In this document: one piece after another, positions 25,816 through 35,080 of the stretch
Numbering within the stretch: position 1 is the stretch's first letter
Layout: the number at the start of each line of letters is the position of its first letter
Source of the DNA: Parvibaculum lavamentivorans DS-1
Lineage (GTDB): Bacteria > Pseudomonadota > Alphaproteobacteria > Parvibaculales > Parvibaculaceae
Length of the DNA: 64,000 nucleotides
Assembly (NCBI RefSeq): GCF_000017565.1
Contig: NC_009719.1
Location: forward strand, 620,001 to 684,000
Reading direction: 5' to 3'
Notes under the pieces: generated by a model
The model's input: the letters and a program-made list of their open reading frames with translations, nothing else
Told to the model about the DNA's origin: nothing
The model's database searches: none
Translations under genes and position numbers: made by a program

Positions 25816-26610
25816 CTATTCCCCCATCGCCTCGCGCACGGCGGCGGCGGTGAAGGCGTCGCCGGGCATGAAGGATTCGATGATGAGTTCCGAGAAGGTG
25901 ATGTCGACGGCGGTGCCGAAGACGGTGGTAGCGGTGAAGAAGGAAAGCGTGCCGGCATCGCTTTTGAGTTTCAGCGGCACGATGAGCCCGCCGAATTCGG
26001 CCTCGTGGTTTTCGCGCGGCTTCAATCCGCCCGGATAGGTTTCAAGTTCCTTCACCAGCGCGATCAGCCCTTCGTCATTCGTCAGGTCGATCTGATGTTG
26101 AAGCCGCATGAAGACATGCGCGCGCCACTCGCCGAGATTTTCGATGCGGGAGCCAAGCCCTTGCGGATGCAGGCTGAGGCGCAGCACGTTGATCGGCGGC
26201 TGAAGCAGCTCCTCCGGTATGCCCGCAAGGAAGAGCGGAACGGCGCGGTTCGCCGCGACGAGATGCCAGTGCCGGTCGACGGCGAGGGCGGGAAAGGGCT
26301 CATGCGACGCGAGCACGAGGTCGACCGCGCGACGCGCGGCGGCGGCATCCGGACTGTCGAGCCGCGTTTCCGAATAGACCGGCGCGTAGCCAGCCGCGAG
26401 CAGCAGCGAATTGCGCTCGCGGAACGGCACTTCCAGAAGATCGGCGAGATGCAGCAGCATCTGGCGGCTTGGGCGCGAGCGGCCGGTTTCGAGGAAGCTC
26501 AAATGGCGCGCGGAAATCTCCGCGTCGCAGGCGAAGGCAAGCTGGCTGAGGCGGCGGCGCTGGCGCCACTCGCGCAGGAGGTCGCCGACGGGTTGAGTGT
26601 GCATTTTCAT
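25816..26610 (-). CDS. XRE-family transcriptional regulator with MmyB-like ligand domain
   Basis: A 264-residue regulator. Residues about 8-65 form an XRE helix-turn-helix (LREWRQRRRLSQLAFACDAEISARHLSFLETGRSRPS region), and about 95-260 the MmyB-like ligand-binding domain (VDRHWHLVAANRAVPLFLAG), related to PAS folds and known in some members to bind fatty acids. It is divergent from the membrane-protein gene at 26742, which is its most likely target. No clear ribosome site is seen at either candidate ATG (26610 or 26604). Confidence 0.87.
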   Translation of the reverse strand: MKMHTQPVGDLLREWRQRRRLSQLAFACDAEISARHLSFLETGRSRPSRQMLLHLADLLEVPFRERNSLLLAAGYAPVYSETRLDSPDAAAARRAVDLVLASHEPFPALAVDRHWHLVAANRAVPLFLAGIPEELLQPPINVLRLSLHPQGLGSRIENLGEWRAHVFMRLQHQIDLTNDEGLIALVKELETYPGGLKPRENHEAEFGGLIVPLKLKSDAGTLSFFTATTVFGTAVDITFSELIIESFMPGDAFTAAAVREAMGE

Positions 26611-26741
26611 GGGAGAAAGCTACTGCGCCCCACGCCGCCGGACAATTACCTCCCGCGTAATCGACCCGGGGCAGCCGCCTCCCCAACTATGGCTCCAGAA
26701 ACCCGCGCCTTCATGCGCGAGGCAAACAAAGGAGAAAACCA

Positions 26742-27134
26742 ATGGCTATCGCACTCGCAAACGCATTTCCGCTCCGCCATGTCGTACTGGTGGACGGCAT
26801 CGTCAGCGGCGCCATGGGCGCGCTGCTGATCGCAGGCGCGGGCCCGCTTTCGGGACTGCTCGGCTTTCCCGCGCAATTTCTCTTCTGGGTCGGTGTCGCG
26901 CTGTTGCCCTGGATGGCGGCGCTTGTCGTGCTCGGACGGCGGGAGCCGGTGAGCCGGCCGGGCGTCGAAACCGTGATCGCGCTCAATGCGCTCTGGGTGC
27001 TCGGCAGCATCGCGGTGCTGGTGGGCGGCTTCTTCGAGCCGACGGCGCTCGGCATCGCTTTCGTGATCGCGCAAGGCGCGGCGGTGGCGCTCTTCGCCGA
27101 GTTCCAGTTCATGGGCCTGCGCCGCGAGGCCTGA
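26742..27134 (+). CDS. four-helix integral membrane protein
   Basis: A 130-residue hydrophobic protein with four membrane segments (about residues 12-33, 40-62, 75-97, 100-120). A GGAGA site is six bases before the ATG. It resembles small conserved DUF membrane proteins but I cannot name one. Divergent from the MmyB-type regulator (131-base gap), which probably controls it; such pairs are common. It ends at a hairpin. Confidence 0.75.
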   Translation: MAIALANAFPLRHVVLVDGIVSGAMGALLIAGAGPLSGLLGFPAQFLFWVGVALLPWMAALVVLGRREPVSRPGVETVIALNALWVLGSIAVLVGGFFEPTALGIAFVIAQGAAVALFAEFQFMGLRREA

Positions 27135-27157
27135 GGCGGATGGTCTTCGCACAAAAG

Positions 27158-27191
27158 AAAGGGCCGCGACGGCTACCGTTCGCGGCCCTTT
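27158..27191 (+). terminator. hairpin after the membrane-protein gene
   Basis: AAAGGGCCGCGA (27158-27169) pairs perfectly with TCGCGGCCCTTT (27180-27191) over a ten-base loop. The T's are inside the stem end and then CCTCT follows. Confidence 0.65.
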
Positions 27192-27299
27192 CCTCTCCGG
27201 CTGCCCCCCAGCTCCGCCGGAAAAGAACAGAGGAAGAGTAAGCGCGCGCACCGGCCTTCGCCCCCTCGTCTTCGAGGGGAAACGGAAATATTCCGGGTG

Positions 27300-27336
27300 A
27301 GGGGAGGCCCGCGCCATCGAGCGAGCCTCCCCTTTT
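27300..27336. terminator. hairpin between converging genes
   Basis: GGGGAGGC (27301-27308) pairs with GCCTCCCC (27324-27331), followed on the + strand by TTTT. It lies just beyond the 3' end of the inverse-autotransporter-like gene and may stop transcription entering from the left. Confidence 0.5.
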
Positions 27337-27341
27337 GCCGT

Positions 27342-29369
27342 TCAGTGACAGGTGGCGTCCTCGATCACGCTGCCGTCGCTGAAGGCGATGGAACCGGACA
27401 CGCCGCCGGGAGGCGCGGTGCAGAGAGTGCCCCCGGCCGTGGCGGCATTCTCGTTGCCGCTGCCGGAAAGAACATTGCCGAAGTCGTTCACGAGGAGGAG
27501 GTCGCCGCCGATCGTTCCCCCGATCAGCGTATCCGACAGGGCGAGGCGGTTGTCCTCAAGGAGATAGATCGCGTCCCAACCCGCATCGCGGAAAGTGGCG
27601 CCTGTCACGGTGATGTCGTTGTTCGCCATGGCGGAAAGCGAGGAGCCGAAAGTATTCTCCACCAGGCTGTCCTCGAGGATGAATGTGTTGTTGTCGTAGA
27701 GGTCGATGCCATGCCCGCCCGTATCGCGGATGGTGAGGCCGCTCGCCCGCACAATGTTTCCATCGACGGCGAGAAGGGCGGCATCGCCCGTGCCGCTGAA
27801 GACGGCATTCTCGATCACGGCTTCATTGCCGGAATTGAGCAACAGGGCGCCGGTCATCGAGACGTTGGAAATCTCGACATTCTGCATATGGAGGAAATTA
27901 TCCGTGTCGAGATAGAGCCCGGCCAGCATGACGTCATCCATGGTCGAGTTCCGCATCACGATAGTGTTGCGGTCATTGGCCATGACGCCCGCAAAGCCGA
28001 TCCGCGACATATGGACATTGTCCATGACGATCCCGTTGCCCATCCCCAGATCGATGCCGCCGCCCGACAGATCCGACAGGGAGAGGTTCGTCAGGTGGAT
28101 GTTGCCTTTATTATTGCCGACCACGATGCCCGAATTGGCCATACCGGAATTTCCATCGAAGGCGATACCGGTGACATGCGTGTTGCTGCCATGGAGGAGC
28201 AGCATGTCGTCGCAGCCGCAACCGCCGCCAAGCAATGTCGGCGCGGCGCCGGGGACGGTGTAGGTGACGGCGATGCCGGAGGCGACGCCGCGCAGCGCGA
28301 GCTGAGATCCGCCGCCCGCCAGCGTGCGGTCGCCATCTAGGACGATGCCCGAGGCGGCGACGGCGCCTGCCGAACCATCGAGCAGGACGAGACTGTTCGC
28401 ACCGGCGGCATGGGTTGCGGCATAGAGATCCTGCGTTGAATCCACGCGCACGACATTCTCGAAGACGGTGCCCGTCAGCGCATCTGCGACCTTTTCGGCG
28501 CGGCTCGGCGCGGTGACGATATCCGTGTCGCGGATGATGGGTTCGGCCATGCGCCGCTCGACGGGCGAGAGGGTCTTCGCCGCATCGCCGCCATAAAGCG
28601 GAATCCGCAGGCGGAAGCCCGCTTCCCATTGGTCGTGGCGGTAGCTGTCATGCTGGAAGCTGCTTTCGAAGGAAAGCCGCGAGCCGGCAAGGCCCGGCAC
28701 CGCATCCAGAATGCGCCATTCCGCGCGCAGCCTCGGCCCCTGCACCGGCTTGGCGAGGTCGCTGTCGTCGAAGCGATAGCCGCCCGCATAGAGACGGAAT
28801 TCATGACGCTCGCGATCCGCGCCGAGCGCCTCGAGCGGCAGGCGCCAGCCGACTTCGCCCTCGAAGCCGCCAAGCACAAGCTCGCGTCCGCCGGTGAGGA
28901 GGATTTGCGAACCGCTCAATTCCACACGGGCCATGCCCGGCGCCGCCTTGCCATCGGCGAGCGGCACGAAACCATTGAGCCGGAAATCGTAGTCGGCGGC
29001 AAGCGCCTCGATGCCGAACGCCGCCTGATCGAATGTGTTGCCGGAGACGGACTCGCGAATATCGTAGCCGCCCCAGAGACCGAGATTGACGTCCCACGCC
29101 GTCATCCGGCGATAGCCGAGCGCGAAATTGCCTTCCGTGACGCCCTCGCTGAAGAGTTTGCCCTTCACATCGGCGAAGAGGAGGCTCTCGCCGCTCTGGA
29201 AGAGGGGCATGAAAGCGGTGGCTTCGCCGCGATCGCGCTCCGTGGAGAGAAAGCCGCCGGCCTCGATCCACGGCCCCCATTTCGCGGCGCTCTCGGCGAA
29301 AGCCGGCGCCGCGGCGGCGAGCGATACTGAAAATGGCAATGCAAACAAAAGGCGGCTCAACCGGCTCAT
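27342..29369 (-). CDS. inverse-autotransporter-like outer-membrane protein with beta-helix passenger, paralogue 1
   Basis: A 675-residue protein: signal peptide (cleavage near AFA|ES, residue 25), an N-terminal beta-barrel of about 250 residues with GLWGGYDIRESVSGNTF and DYDFRLNGFVPL typical of the intimin/invasin-type translocator, a linker (about 275-310), then a right-handed beta-helix passenger of repeated short N-rich strands (about 330-640). The order barrel-then-passenger is that of type Ve (inverse) autotransporters. The C-terminus ends with two Cys (LCTAPPG ... DATCH), possibly a disulfide cap. A close paralogue of the same architecture lies directly upstream. Confidence 0.8.
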   Translation of the reverse strand: MSRLSRLLFALPFSVSLAAAAPAFAESAAKWGPWIEAGGFLSTERDRGEATAFMPLFQSGESLLFADVKGKLFSEGVTEGNFALGYRRMTAWDVNLGLWGGYDIRESVSGNTFDQAAFGIEALAADYDFRLNGFVPLADGKAAPGMARVELSGSQILLTGGRELVLGGFEGEVGWRLPLEALGADRERHEFRLYAGGYRFDDSDLAKPVQGPRLRAEWRILDAVPGLAGSRLSFESSFQHDSYRHDQWEAGFRLRIPLYGGDAAKTLSPVERRMAEPIIRDTDIVTAPSRAEKVADALTGTVFENVVRVDSTQDLYAATHAAGANSLVLLDGSAGAVAASGIVLDGDRTLAGGGSQLALRGVASGIAVTYTVPGAAPTLLGGGCGCDDMLLLHGSNTHVTGIAFDGNSGMANSGIVVGNNKGNIHLTNLSLSDLSGGGIDLGMGNGIVMDNVHMSRIGFAGVMANDRNTIVMRNSTMDDVMLAGLYLDTDNFLHMQNVEISNVSMTGALLLNSGNEAVIENAVFSGTGDAALLAVDGNIVRASGLTIRDTGGHGIDLYDNNTFILEDSLVENTFGSSLSAMANNDITVTGATFRDAGWDAIYLLEDNRLALSDTLIGGTIGGDLLLVNDFGNVLSGSGNENAATAGGTLCTAPPGGVSGSIAFSDGSVIEDATCH

Positions 29370-29513
29370 GCGTCTTCCTCACTGGTACTGGGTGCGATTC
29401 GATTTCGGCCAGTATGGAAAGCAGAAAATCGAACCGCCCCCTCGCGAATGAGGGTGACAAAGCTAAAGACATTTACTGCCGGAAGCAGAAGCCCCCGGAG
29501 TGAGGCGAGCCGC

Positions 29514-31673
29514 TTACGGGCAGGACCCGTCGACAATATCCGGGCCGCCATCGAAGCCGATGGTGCCGGTGAAGCTGCCCGGCACGGCGGTGCAGAGATT
29601 GTTGCCCACAACGGCATTGTTCTCGTTGCCGGAGCCGGAGAGCGTATTACCCGACCCGCCAACGGTGAGGATGTCCTCGACGACCGTGCCTTCGAAGACC
29701 GAGCCGGAAACGCTCACGGAGTTGTCGTCCTCGATATAGAAGGCGCTCAGGCCGATGTTGCGGAAGGTCAAGCCCGAAAGGGTGAAGTCGTTATCCAGCA
29801 GACCCGAAACGCCGTCATTGCCGATCTCTTCCAGGAGACCGCCGGTCACGTTGACCGTGTTGCCGATATTGAAATTGAGGCCGTTCCAACCCGTCTGCCG
29901 GATCGTCAGCCCCATAGCCTCGATCGTGTTTCCGGTGTCGCCTTCGATGCCGGAGTCCAACACGTCCTCGATGGTGACATCGGTGAGGGCGAGATTGTTG
30001 TAATCGAAAAGCTCAAAGCCGCTGCCGCCCGATTCCGTAATGGTGAGGCCGCTCGCGACGATGGTGTTGTCCGTTCCGACATAGACCGCCGATGCGGCCG
30101 TGTCGTCGAACAGCGCGTTCGCGATGGTGACATCGTTGGTGGAATTCAGTATGAGCGCCGAGCCAAAGTCGACGCGCCTGATTTCCATGTTCGAGATCGA
30201 GATGACGTTGTCGGTGCCTGCGTAAATACCCGCGGCATAGAGCACGTCCATGACCGAGTTTCTGACGGTGATACTGTTCCGGTTCTCGAAATAGATGCCG
30301 AAGATGTCCTCGTAGAAGTTCACGCCGTCGACGAATATCTCGTTGTCTTCGTTGCCACCGATGCCGGCATACGCCACTTCGCGTATTTCGAGATTTGTGA
30401 AATGCAGATTGCGCTGGTTGCTGTCGAGGAAGATACCGAAGTCGGCGAAGCCGCTGTCGCCATCCAGGACCATACCGGTCACATGCGTATTGCTGCCGGC
30501 GAGGGACAGGATGTCGCAACCGCAAAGTTGCGAAACGATCGTTGGCGTGACGCCCGGGATCGCATAGTTGACCAGGATGCCCGAAGTGACGCCGCGCAGC
30601 CCGAGGACCGATCCCGCGCCTGCCACGGTCTGATCCGGCTCGATCCATGCGCCGGGGACGTCGCCGTTTCCGCCGTCGACGATGATGAGGCTGTTGGCAC
30701 CTGCCGCAAGCGACGTGGCGTCGAGATCGCCCGATCCGTCGACGCGCGCCACGCGGTCGAAGGTGACGCCGGTAAGGGCGTCGGCGACTTTTTCCGTCTT
30801 GCTCGGCGCCGTAACGATGTCGGTGTCGCGGACGAGCGCTTCCGTCATGCGGCGCTCGATGGGCGCGAGGTTCTTCGGGGCGTCGCCGGCGAAGAGCGGG
30901 ATGCGCAGGCGGAAGCCGGCTTCCCACTGGTCGTCGCGGTAGCTGTCGTGCTGGAAGCTCGTCTCGAAGGAGAGGCGCGAGCCCGCGAGGCCGGGAATGA
31001 TTTCGTTGATGCGCCATTCGGCGCGGACGCGCGGACCCTGCACCGGCTTCGAAAGGTCGCTGTCGTCGAAGCGGTAGCCGCCCGCATAGACGCGGAATTC
31101 GTTGCGCTCGGCATCGGCGCCGAGGTTTTCGAGCGGTACGCGCCAGCCGAGTTCGCCCTCGATGCCCCAGAGCGGCACTTCGCGGCCGCCGGTCATCAGA
31201 ATTTGCGAACCGGAGAGTTCGATGGTTGTGAGGCCGCCGCCTGCTTTCGCATCGCTCGTCGGCACATAGCCGTTGAGGCGCGCGTCGTAATCGACGGAGA
31301 GAGCTTCGAAGCCGAAGGCGGCCTGGCCGAACGTGTTGCCGGTTTCGGATTCGCGGATGTCGTAGCCGCCCCAGACGCCCAGGTTCCAGCCTTGTTCCGT
31401 CATCTGACGATAGCCGAGCGCGAAATTGCCCTCCTTCACACTTTCGGAAAAGAGCTTGCCTTTCACATCGGCGAAGAGGAGGGAGTTCTCATTCTGAAGA
31501 AGCGGCGCGAAGCCGGTGACTTCGCCTCGGTCGCGTTCGCTGGAGAGAAAGCCGCCGCCCTCGATCCAGGGGCTCCATTTGTCCGCATGAGCGGGCGAGG
31601 CCGAGACCGCAAGGAACGCCGATGCCGCCAGAACGCCTGCCGCCACGAACCGAACCCGTGCCTTCCAGACCAT
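29514..31673 (-). CDS. inverse-autotransporter-like outer-membrane protein with beta-helix passenger, paralogue 2
   Basis: A 719-residue paralogue of the gene downstream, on the same strand 144 bases away. Signal peptide to about residue 30 (SASPAHA|DK); barrel about 35-290 with VWGGYDIRESETGNTFGQAAFG; linker KVADALTGVTFDRVARVD, matching paralogue 1; passenger about 330-690 of beta-helix coils rich in Asn/Asp at turns (TGTDNTIVA, EDNEIFVDG). The barrel region is far better conserved between the two than the passenger. It also ends with two Cys (LCTAVPG ... DGSCP). Surface adhesion or display is the expected role; the ligand is unknown. Confidence 0.8.
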   Translation of the reverse strand: MVWKARVRFVAAGVLAASAFLAVSASPAHADKWSPWIEGGGFLSSERDRGEVTGFAPLLQNENSLLFADVKGKLFSESVKEGNFALGYRQMTEQGWNLGVWGGYDIRESETGNTFGQAAFGFEALSVDYDARLNGYVPTSDAKAGGGLTTIELSGSQILMTGGREVPLWGIEGELGWRVPLENLGADAERNEFRVYAGGYRFDDSDLSKPVQGPRVRAEWRINEIIPGLAGSRLSFETSFQHDSYRDDQWEAGFRLRIPLFAGDAPKNLAPIERRMTEALVRDTDIVTAPSKTEKVADALTGVTFDRVARVDGSGDLDATSLAAGANSLIIVDGGNGDVPGAWIEPDQTVAGAGSVLGLRGVTSGILVNYAIPGVTPTIVSQLCGCDILSLAGSNTHVTGMVLDGDSGFADFGIFLDSNQRNLHFTNLEIREVAYAGIGGNEDNEIFVDGVNFYEDIFGIYFENRNSITVRNSVMDVLYAAGIYAGTDNVISISNMEIRRVDFGSALILNSTNDVTIANALFDDTAASAVYVGTDNTIVASGLTITESGGSGFELFDYNNLALTDVTIEDVLDSGIEGDTGNTIEAMGLTIRQTGWNGLNFNIGNTVNVTGGLLEEIGNDGVSGLLDNDFTLSGLTFRNIGLSAFYIEDDNSVSVSGSVFEGTVVEDILTVGGSGNTLSGSGNENNAVVGNNLCTAVPGSFTGTIGFDGGPDIVDGSCP

Positions 31674-31808
31674 GAGAGCCCCCGCTTCCCACCCCGTGCC
31701 ATTCCGGCACGCTTGATTCCTAGGGCAGACCGGGAAAGCTGTCTATTAAAACCGGCATTTCGGGAAATAATGGCGGTCATGACAGCGGGGGAGACAAGGA
31801 ACCAGCCA

Positions 31809-31866
31809 TGAATTGCGCCGTTCCGAGCCGCAATTCTTCCACCCTCCCACAGGGGGAGGAGGGCGT
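31809..31866. repeat. modular hairpin repeat, partial copy E
   Basis: AATTGCG (31811) pairs with CGCAATT (31830), followed by CCACCCTCCC-ACA-GGGGGAGGAGGG. The same two-module layout (variable palindrome, then CCCTCCC/GGGAGGG hairpin) recurs at 60391, 61721, 62993 and 63108. Confidence 0.5.
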
Positions 31867-31872
31867 GGCAAA

Positions 31873-31904
31873 GAAAAAAGCCGCCGGGTTGCCCCGGCGG
31901 CTTG
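31873..31904 (-). terminator. intrinsic terminator of aceA
   Basis: On the minus strand AAGCCGCCGGGG-CAA-CCCGGCGGCTT is followed by TTTT. It is 27 bases after the aceA stop codon. Confidence 0.9.
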
Positions 31905-31930
31905 ATCGTTTCGTCCGTAGAAAGAGCGGC

Positions 31931-33229
31931 TTAGTGGGCGCCGGCTTTCTTGAACTGGTCGGCTTCGGTCGAGTCACCGAGCGCCGTGGTGGAGCTTTCG
32001 CCACCGGCCGCCGCGATGGAGACCATGTCGAAATAGCCGGTGCCGACTTCGCGCTGGTGGCGGGTCGCGGTGTAGCCCTTCGACTCCGAGGCGAATTCGG
32101 CCTGCTGGAGTTCGGAATAGGCGGCCATGCCGCGGTCGCGGTAGCCCGACGCGAGTTCGAACATGCCGTGGTTGAGCTGGTGGAAGCCCGCCAGCGTGAC
32201 GAACTGGTACTTGTAGCCCATCGCCGCGATTTCCTTCTGGAACTTCGCGATGGTCGCCTTGTCGAGATTCGCTTCCCAGTTGAAGGAGGGCGAGCAGTTA
32301 TAGGCGAGGAGCTGGTCCGGATATTCCTTGCGGATGGCCTCGGCGAAACGCTTCGCATCGTCGAGGTTCGGCTTGGAAGTTTCCCACCAGAGCAGGTCGG
32401 CATAAGGCGCGAAGGAGAGGCCGCGCTTGATGCAATGATCGACGCCCGTGCCCGGCTTCAGGCGGTAGAAGCCTTCGATGGTGCGGCCCTTCTCGAAATC
32501 GATGAACTCGTGATCGCGCTCGTCGATGTCCGACGTGATGAGGTTCGCGCTTTCGGCGTCGGTACGCGCCATGATGAGCGTCGGCGTGCCGGAAACGTCG
32601 GCGGCGAGGCGCGCGGCGTTCAGGTTGCGCTCATGGGCGCGGCTCGGGATCAGAACCTTGCCGCCGAGATGGCCGCACTTCTTTTCCGACGCGAGCTGGT
32701 CTTCGTAGTGGACGCCGGCGGCGCCCGCTTCGATATAGGCCTTCATGATTTCGAAGCAGTTGAGCGGGCCGCCGAAACCGGCTTCCGCGTCGGCGACGAT
32801 CGGCAGGAACCAGTCGCGCTTGGCGCCGCCTTCCGAATGCTCGATCTCGTCGGCGCGCTTGAGCGCACGGTTGATCTTCTTCGCGAGTTCCGGACCGGCA
32901 TTCGCGGGATAGAGCGACTGGTCGGGATACATCGCGCCGGCGGTGTTGGCGTCGGCGGCAACCTGCCAGCCCGAGAGATAGATCGCCTTCAGGCCCGCGC
33001 GCGCCATCTGCATGGCCTGGTTGCCGGAAAGGGCGCCCAGCGAATGCACATAGTCGGTCGTGTGCAGGAGTTCCCAGAGCTTGTTCGCGCCGCGCGTGGC
33101 GAGCGTGTACTCGATGGGGAAGGAGCCGCGCAGCTTCTCGACGTCTTCGACGCTGTAGTTGCGCTTCACATTGTCGAAGCGGCCCTTGGGCGCTCCGGGG
33201 ACGAGATCGTAAAAGGTCTTCTTGCTCAT
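31931..33229 (-). CDS. aceA: isocitrate lyase
   Basis: A 432-residue isocitrate lyase, the first enzyme of the glyoxylate bypass, splitting isocitrate into glyoxylate and succinate. The catalytic motif KKCGHLGG is at residues 183-190 with the active-site Cys at 185-186, metal-binding [10 protein letters not shown] near 145-154, and NCSPSFNW near 317. Length matches the bacterial 430-residue class. It is 34 bases downstream of aceB on the same strand and ends at a strong terminator, so aceB-aceA is an operon. Confidence 0.97.
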   Translation of the reverse strand: MSKKTFYDLVPGAPKGRFDNVKRNYSVEDVEKLRGSFPIEYTLATRGANKLWELLHTTDYVHSLGALSGNQAMQMARAGLKAIYLSGWQVAADANTAGAMYPDQSLYPANAGPELAKKINRALKRADEIEHSEGGAKRDWFLPIVADAEAGFGGPLNCFEIMKAYIEAGAAGVHYEDQLASEKKCGHLGGKVLIPSRAHERNLNAARLAADVSGTPTLIMARTDAESANLITSDIDERDHEFIDFEKGRTIEGFYRLKPGTGVDHCIKRGLSFAPYADLLWWETSKPNLDDAKRFAEAIRKEYPDQLLAYNCSPSFNWEANLDKATIAKFQKEIAAMGYKYQFVTLAGFHQLNHGMFELASGYRDRGMAAYSELQQAEFASESKGYTATRHQREVGTGYFDMVSIAAAGGESSTTALGDSTEADQFKKAGAH

Positions 33230-33263
33230 GGTGCTGTCCTCAGCGGGGTCAGGATGGTTGGAT

Positions 33264-34889
33264 TCAGGGGCGGGTTTCGTTTTCGAGAATGAGGCGGTAG
33301 GCAGGCAGCGTCAGGAACTCCTCGCATTCCCTGGCCGTGGTCATCTCTGAGAAGAGGCCGATTGCCTGCTCGAAGTGACCTTCATTCCAGCGCGTCTCGC
33401 CAAGCGTTTCGCGCAAGCTTTTCATTTCGTCTTCCAGCACGTCGCGGAAGAGTTCCGGCGTGACCTTGCGGCCGTCGGAAAGCGTGGCGCCGTGATAGAT
33501 CCACTGCCAGATCTGCGTGCGGCTGATCTCGGCGGTGGCGGCGTCTTCCATGAGGTTGTAGAGCGGCACGGCACCACGGCCGCCGATCCACGCCTCGATA
33601 TACTGCACACCGACGCGGCAGCATTCGCGCATGCCATGCTCGGTGCGCTCGCCCTTGTGGGGCTGCAGCAATTCCTTCTGGCCGACATTCACGTCCTGGC
33701 GCTGGCGGGCGAGCTGGTTCGGGCCTTCGAGCTTGCCGAAGATTTCCATCGCGACCTTCACGAGATCGGGATGGGCGACCCAGGTGCCGTCATGGCCGTT
33801 ATTGGCTTCGCGTTCCTTGTCGGCGCGGACCTTGTTGAAGGCGGCTTCGTTCGCCGCCTCGTCGCCCTTCACGGGGATCTGCGCGGCCATGCCGCCCATC
33901 GCGAAGGCGCCGCGCTCATGGCAGGTCTTCACCAGCAGCAGCGAATAGGCATTGAGGAAGGCATCGCCCATCACGACCTGCGCGCGGTCCGGCAGGATGA
34001 AGTTCGGGTTTTTGCCGAGCCGCTTGATATAGCTGAAGATGTAGTCCCAGCGGCCGCAATTGAGGCCGACAATGTGGTCCTTCAGCTCATAAAGGATTTC
34101 GTGCATCTCGAAGGCGGCGGGCAGCGTCTCGATCAGGACGGTGACCTTGATCGTGCCGTTCGGGATGCCGAGCTTCTTCTGCGCATGGACGAAGACGTCG
34201 TTCCAGAGGCGGGCTTCCTTGTGGCTCTCCATCTTCGGCAGATAGAAATAAGGGCCGGAGCCGGATGCGATCTGGCGCTTGGCGTTGTGGAAGAAGTAGA
34301 GGCCGAAATCGAACAGGCTGCCGGACATCGCCTGGCCGTCGATCTCGACATGGGCTTCTTCCAGATGCCAGCCGCGCGGGCGGACGATCAGCGTCGCGGG
34401 CTTCGCGACCACGTCGTAACGCTTGCCGTTCGTCTCGTCGGTGAAGCCGATTTCCTTGTCCCAATAGGCCATCATGTTCAGTTGGCCGCCGATCATGTTG
34501 TCCCAGGTCGGCGCGGCGGCGTCCTCGAAGTCGGTCATGTAGGACTGCGCGCCGGAATTGAGCGCGTTGATGACCATCTTGCGGTTGTCGACCGGGCCGG
34601 TGATCTCGACGCGGCGGTCGAGCAAATCCTTCGGGATCGGCGCGACCTTCCAGTCGCCCTCGCGGATCGACTTCGTCTCGGGCAGGAAGTCGGGCAGCTC
34701 GCCGGCATCGAACTTCTTCTGGCGTTCGGCGCGGGCGGCCAGCAACTCGCGGCGGCGCTCCCCGAAATTGCGCTCAAGCTCCGCGACGAAGGCCAGCGCC
34801 TCCGGCGTCAGCACCCGCTCATAGCCCGGCTTGAGGGCGCCCTTGACGGCAACGCCGTCCGCGATCGTCGTGGCTGCTGCCTTGCTCAT
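33264..34889 (-). CDS. aceB: malate synthase A
   Basis: A 541-residue malate synthase of the A type, condensing glyoxylate with acetyl-CoA to malate. [14 protein letters not shown] near residue 120 and the catalytic-base region [16 protein letters not shown] near 275-290 are family hallmarks, as is [14 protein letters not shown] near 420. The ATG at 34889 with GGAGG eleven bases upstream gives the family's usual length; the longer open frame would add 25 unlike residues. First gene of the aceBA operon, divergent from a RamB-like regulator. Confidence 0.96.
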   Translation of the reverse strand: MSKAAATTIADGVAVKGALKPGYERVLTPEALAFVAELERNFGERRRELLAARAERQKKFDAGELPDFLPETKSIREGDWKVAPIPKDLLDRRVEITGPVDNRKMVINALNSGAQSYMTDFEDAAAPTWDNMIGGQLNMMAYWDKEIGFTDETNGKRYDVVAKPATLIVRPRGWHLEEAHVEIDGQAMSGSLFDFGLYFFHNAKRQIASGSGPYFYLPKMESHKEARLWNDVFVHAQKKLGIPNGTIKVTVLIETLPAAFEMHEILYELKDHIVGLNCGRWDYIFSYIKRLGKNPNFILPDRAQVVMGDAFLNAYSLLLVKTCHERGAFAMGGMAAQIPVKGDEAANEAAFNKVRADKEREANNGHDGTWVAHPDLVKVAMEIFGKLEGPNQLARQRQDVNVGQKELLQPHKGERTEHGMRECCRVGVQYIEAWIGGRGAVPLYNLMEDAATAEISRTQIWQWIYHGATLSDGRKVTPELFRDVLEDEMKSLRETLGETRWNEGHFEQAIGLFSEMTTARECEEFLTLPAYRLILENETRP

Positions 34890-34987
34890 GCTCGCCCGCC
34901 TCCGTACTTGAATCATGGGGTTCGTTTGCGCGAGGTCATACAGGCTCGACACCCGCTTGTCCAATATTTACTAAGTCATTGAAATTA

Positions 34988-35009
34988 TTGAAGTAAAGAA
35001 CTTCACAAG
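34988..35009. promoter_or_regulatory. inverted repeat with RamB-like motif between aceB and its regulator
   Basis: In an AT-rich 190-base intergenic region, TGAAGT-AAAGA-ACTTCA (34989-35005) is a perfect 6+6 inverted repeat. Overlapping it, AGAACTTCACAAG (34997-35009) matches 10 of 13 positions of the corynebacterial RamB consensus A(A/G)AACTTTGCAAA as I recall it. Position between the divergent aceB and regulator genes supports an operator for both. Confidence 0.5.
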
Positions 35010-35080
35010 ATTCGTGTGCGATTCTGTTGAATATGTAAATCCTGTAAATTAAAGTGCCCGGAAACCGGGAGATTGCGGAC

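Noticed and set aside
29448-31811. Long plus-strand open frame (787 codons) opposite inverse-autotransporter paralogue 2
   Set aside because: No ribosome site, no domain, repetitive content that mirrors the beta-helix repeats on the real strand.
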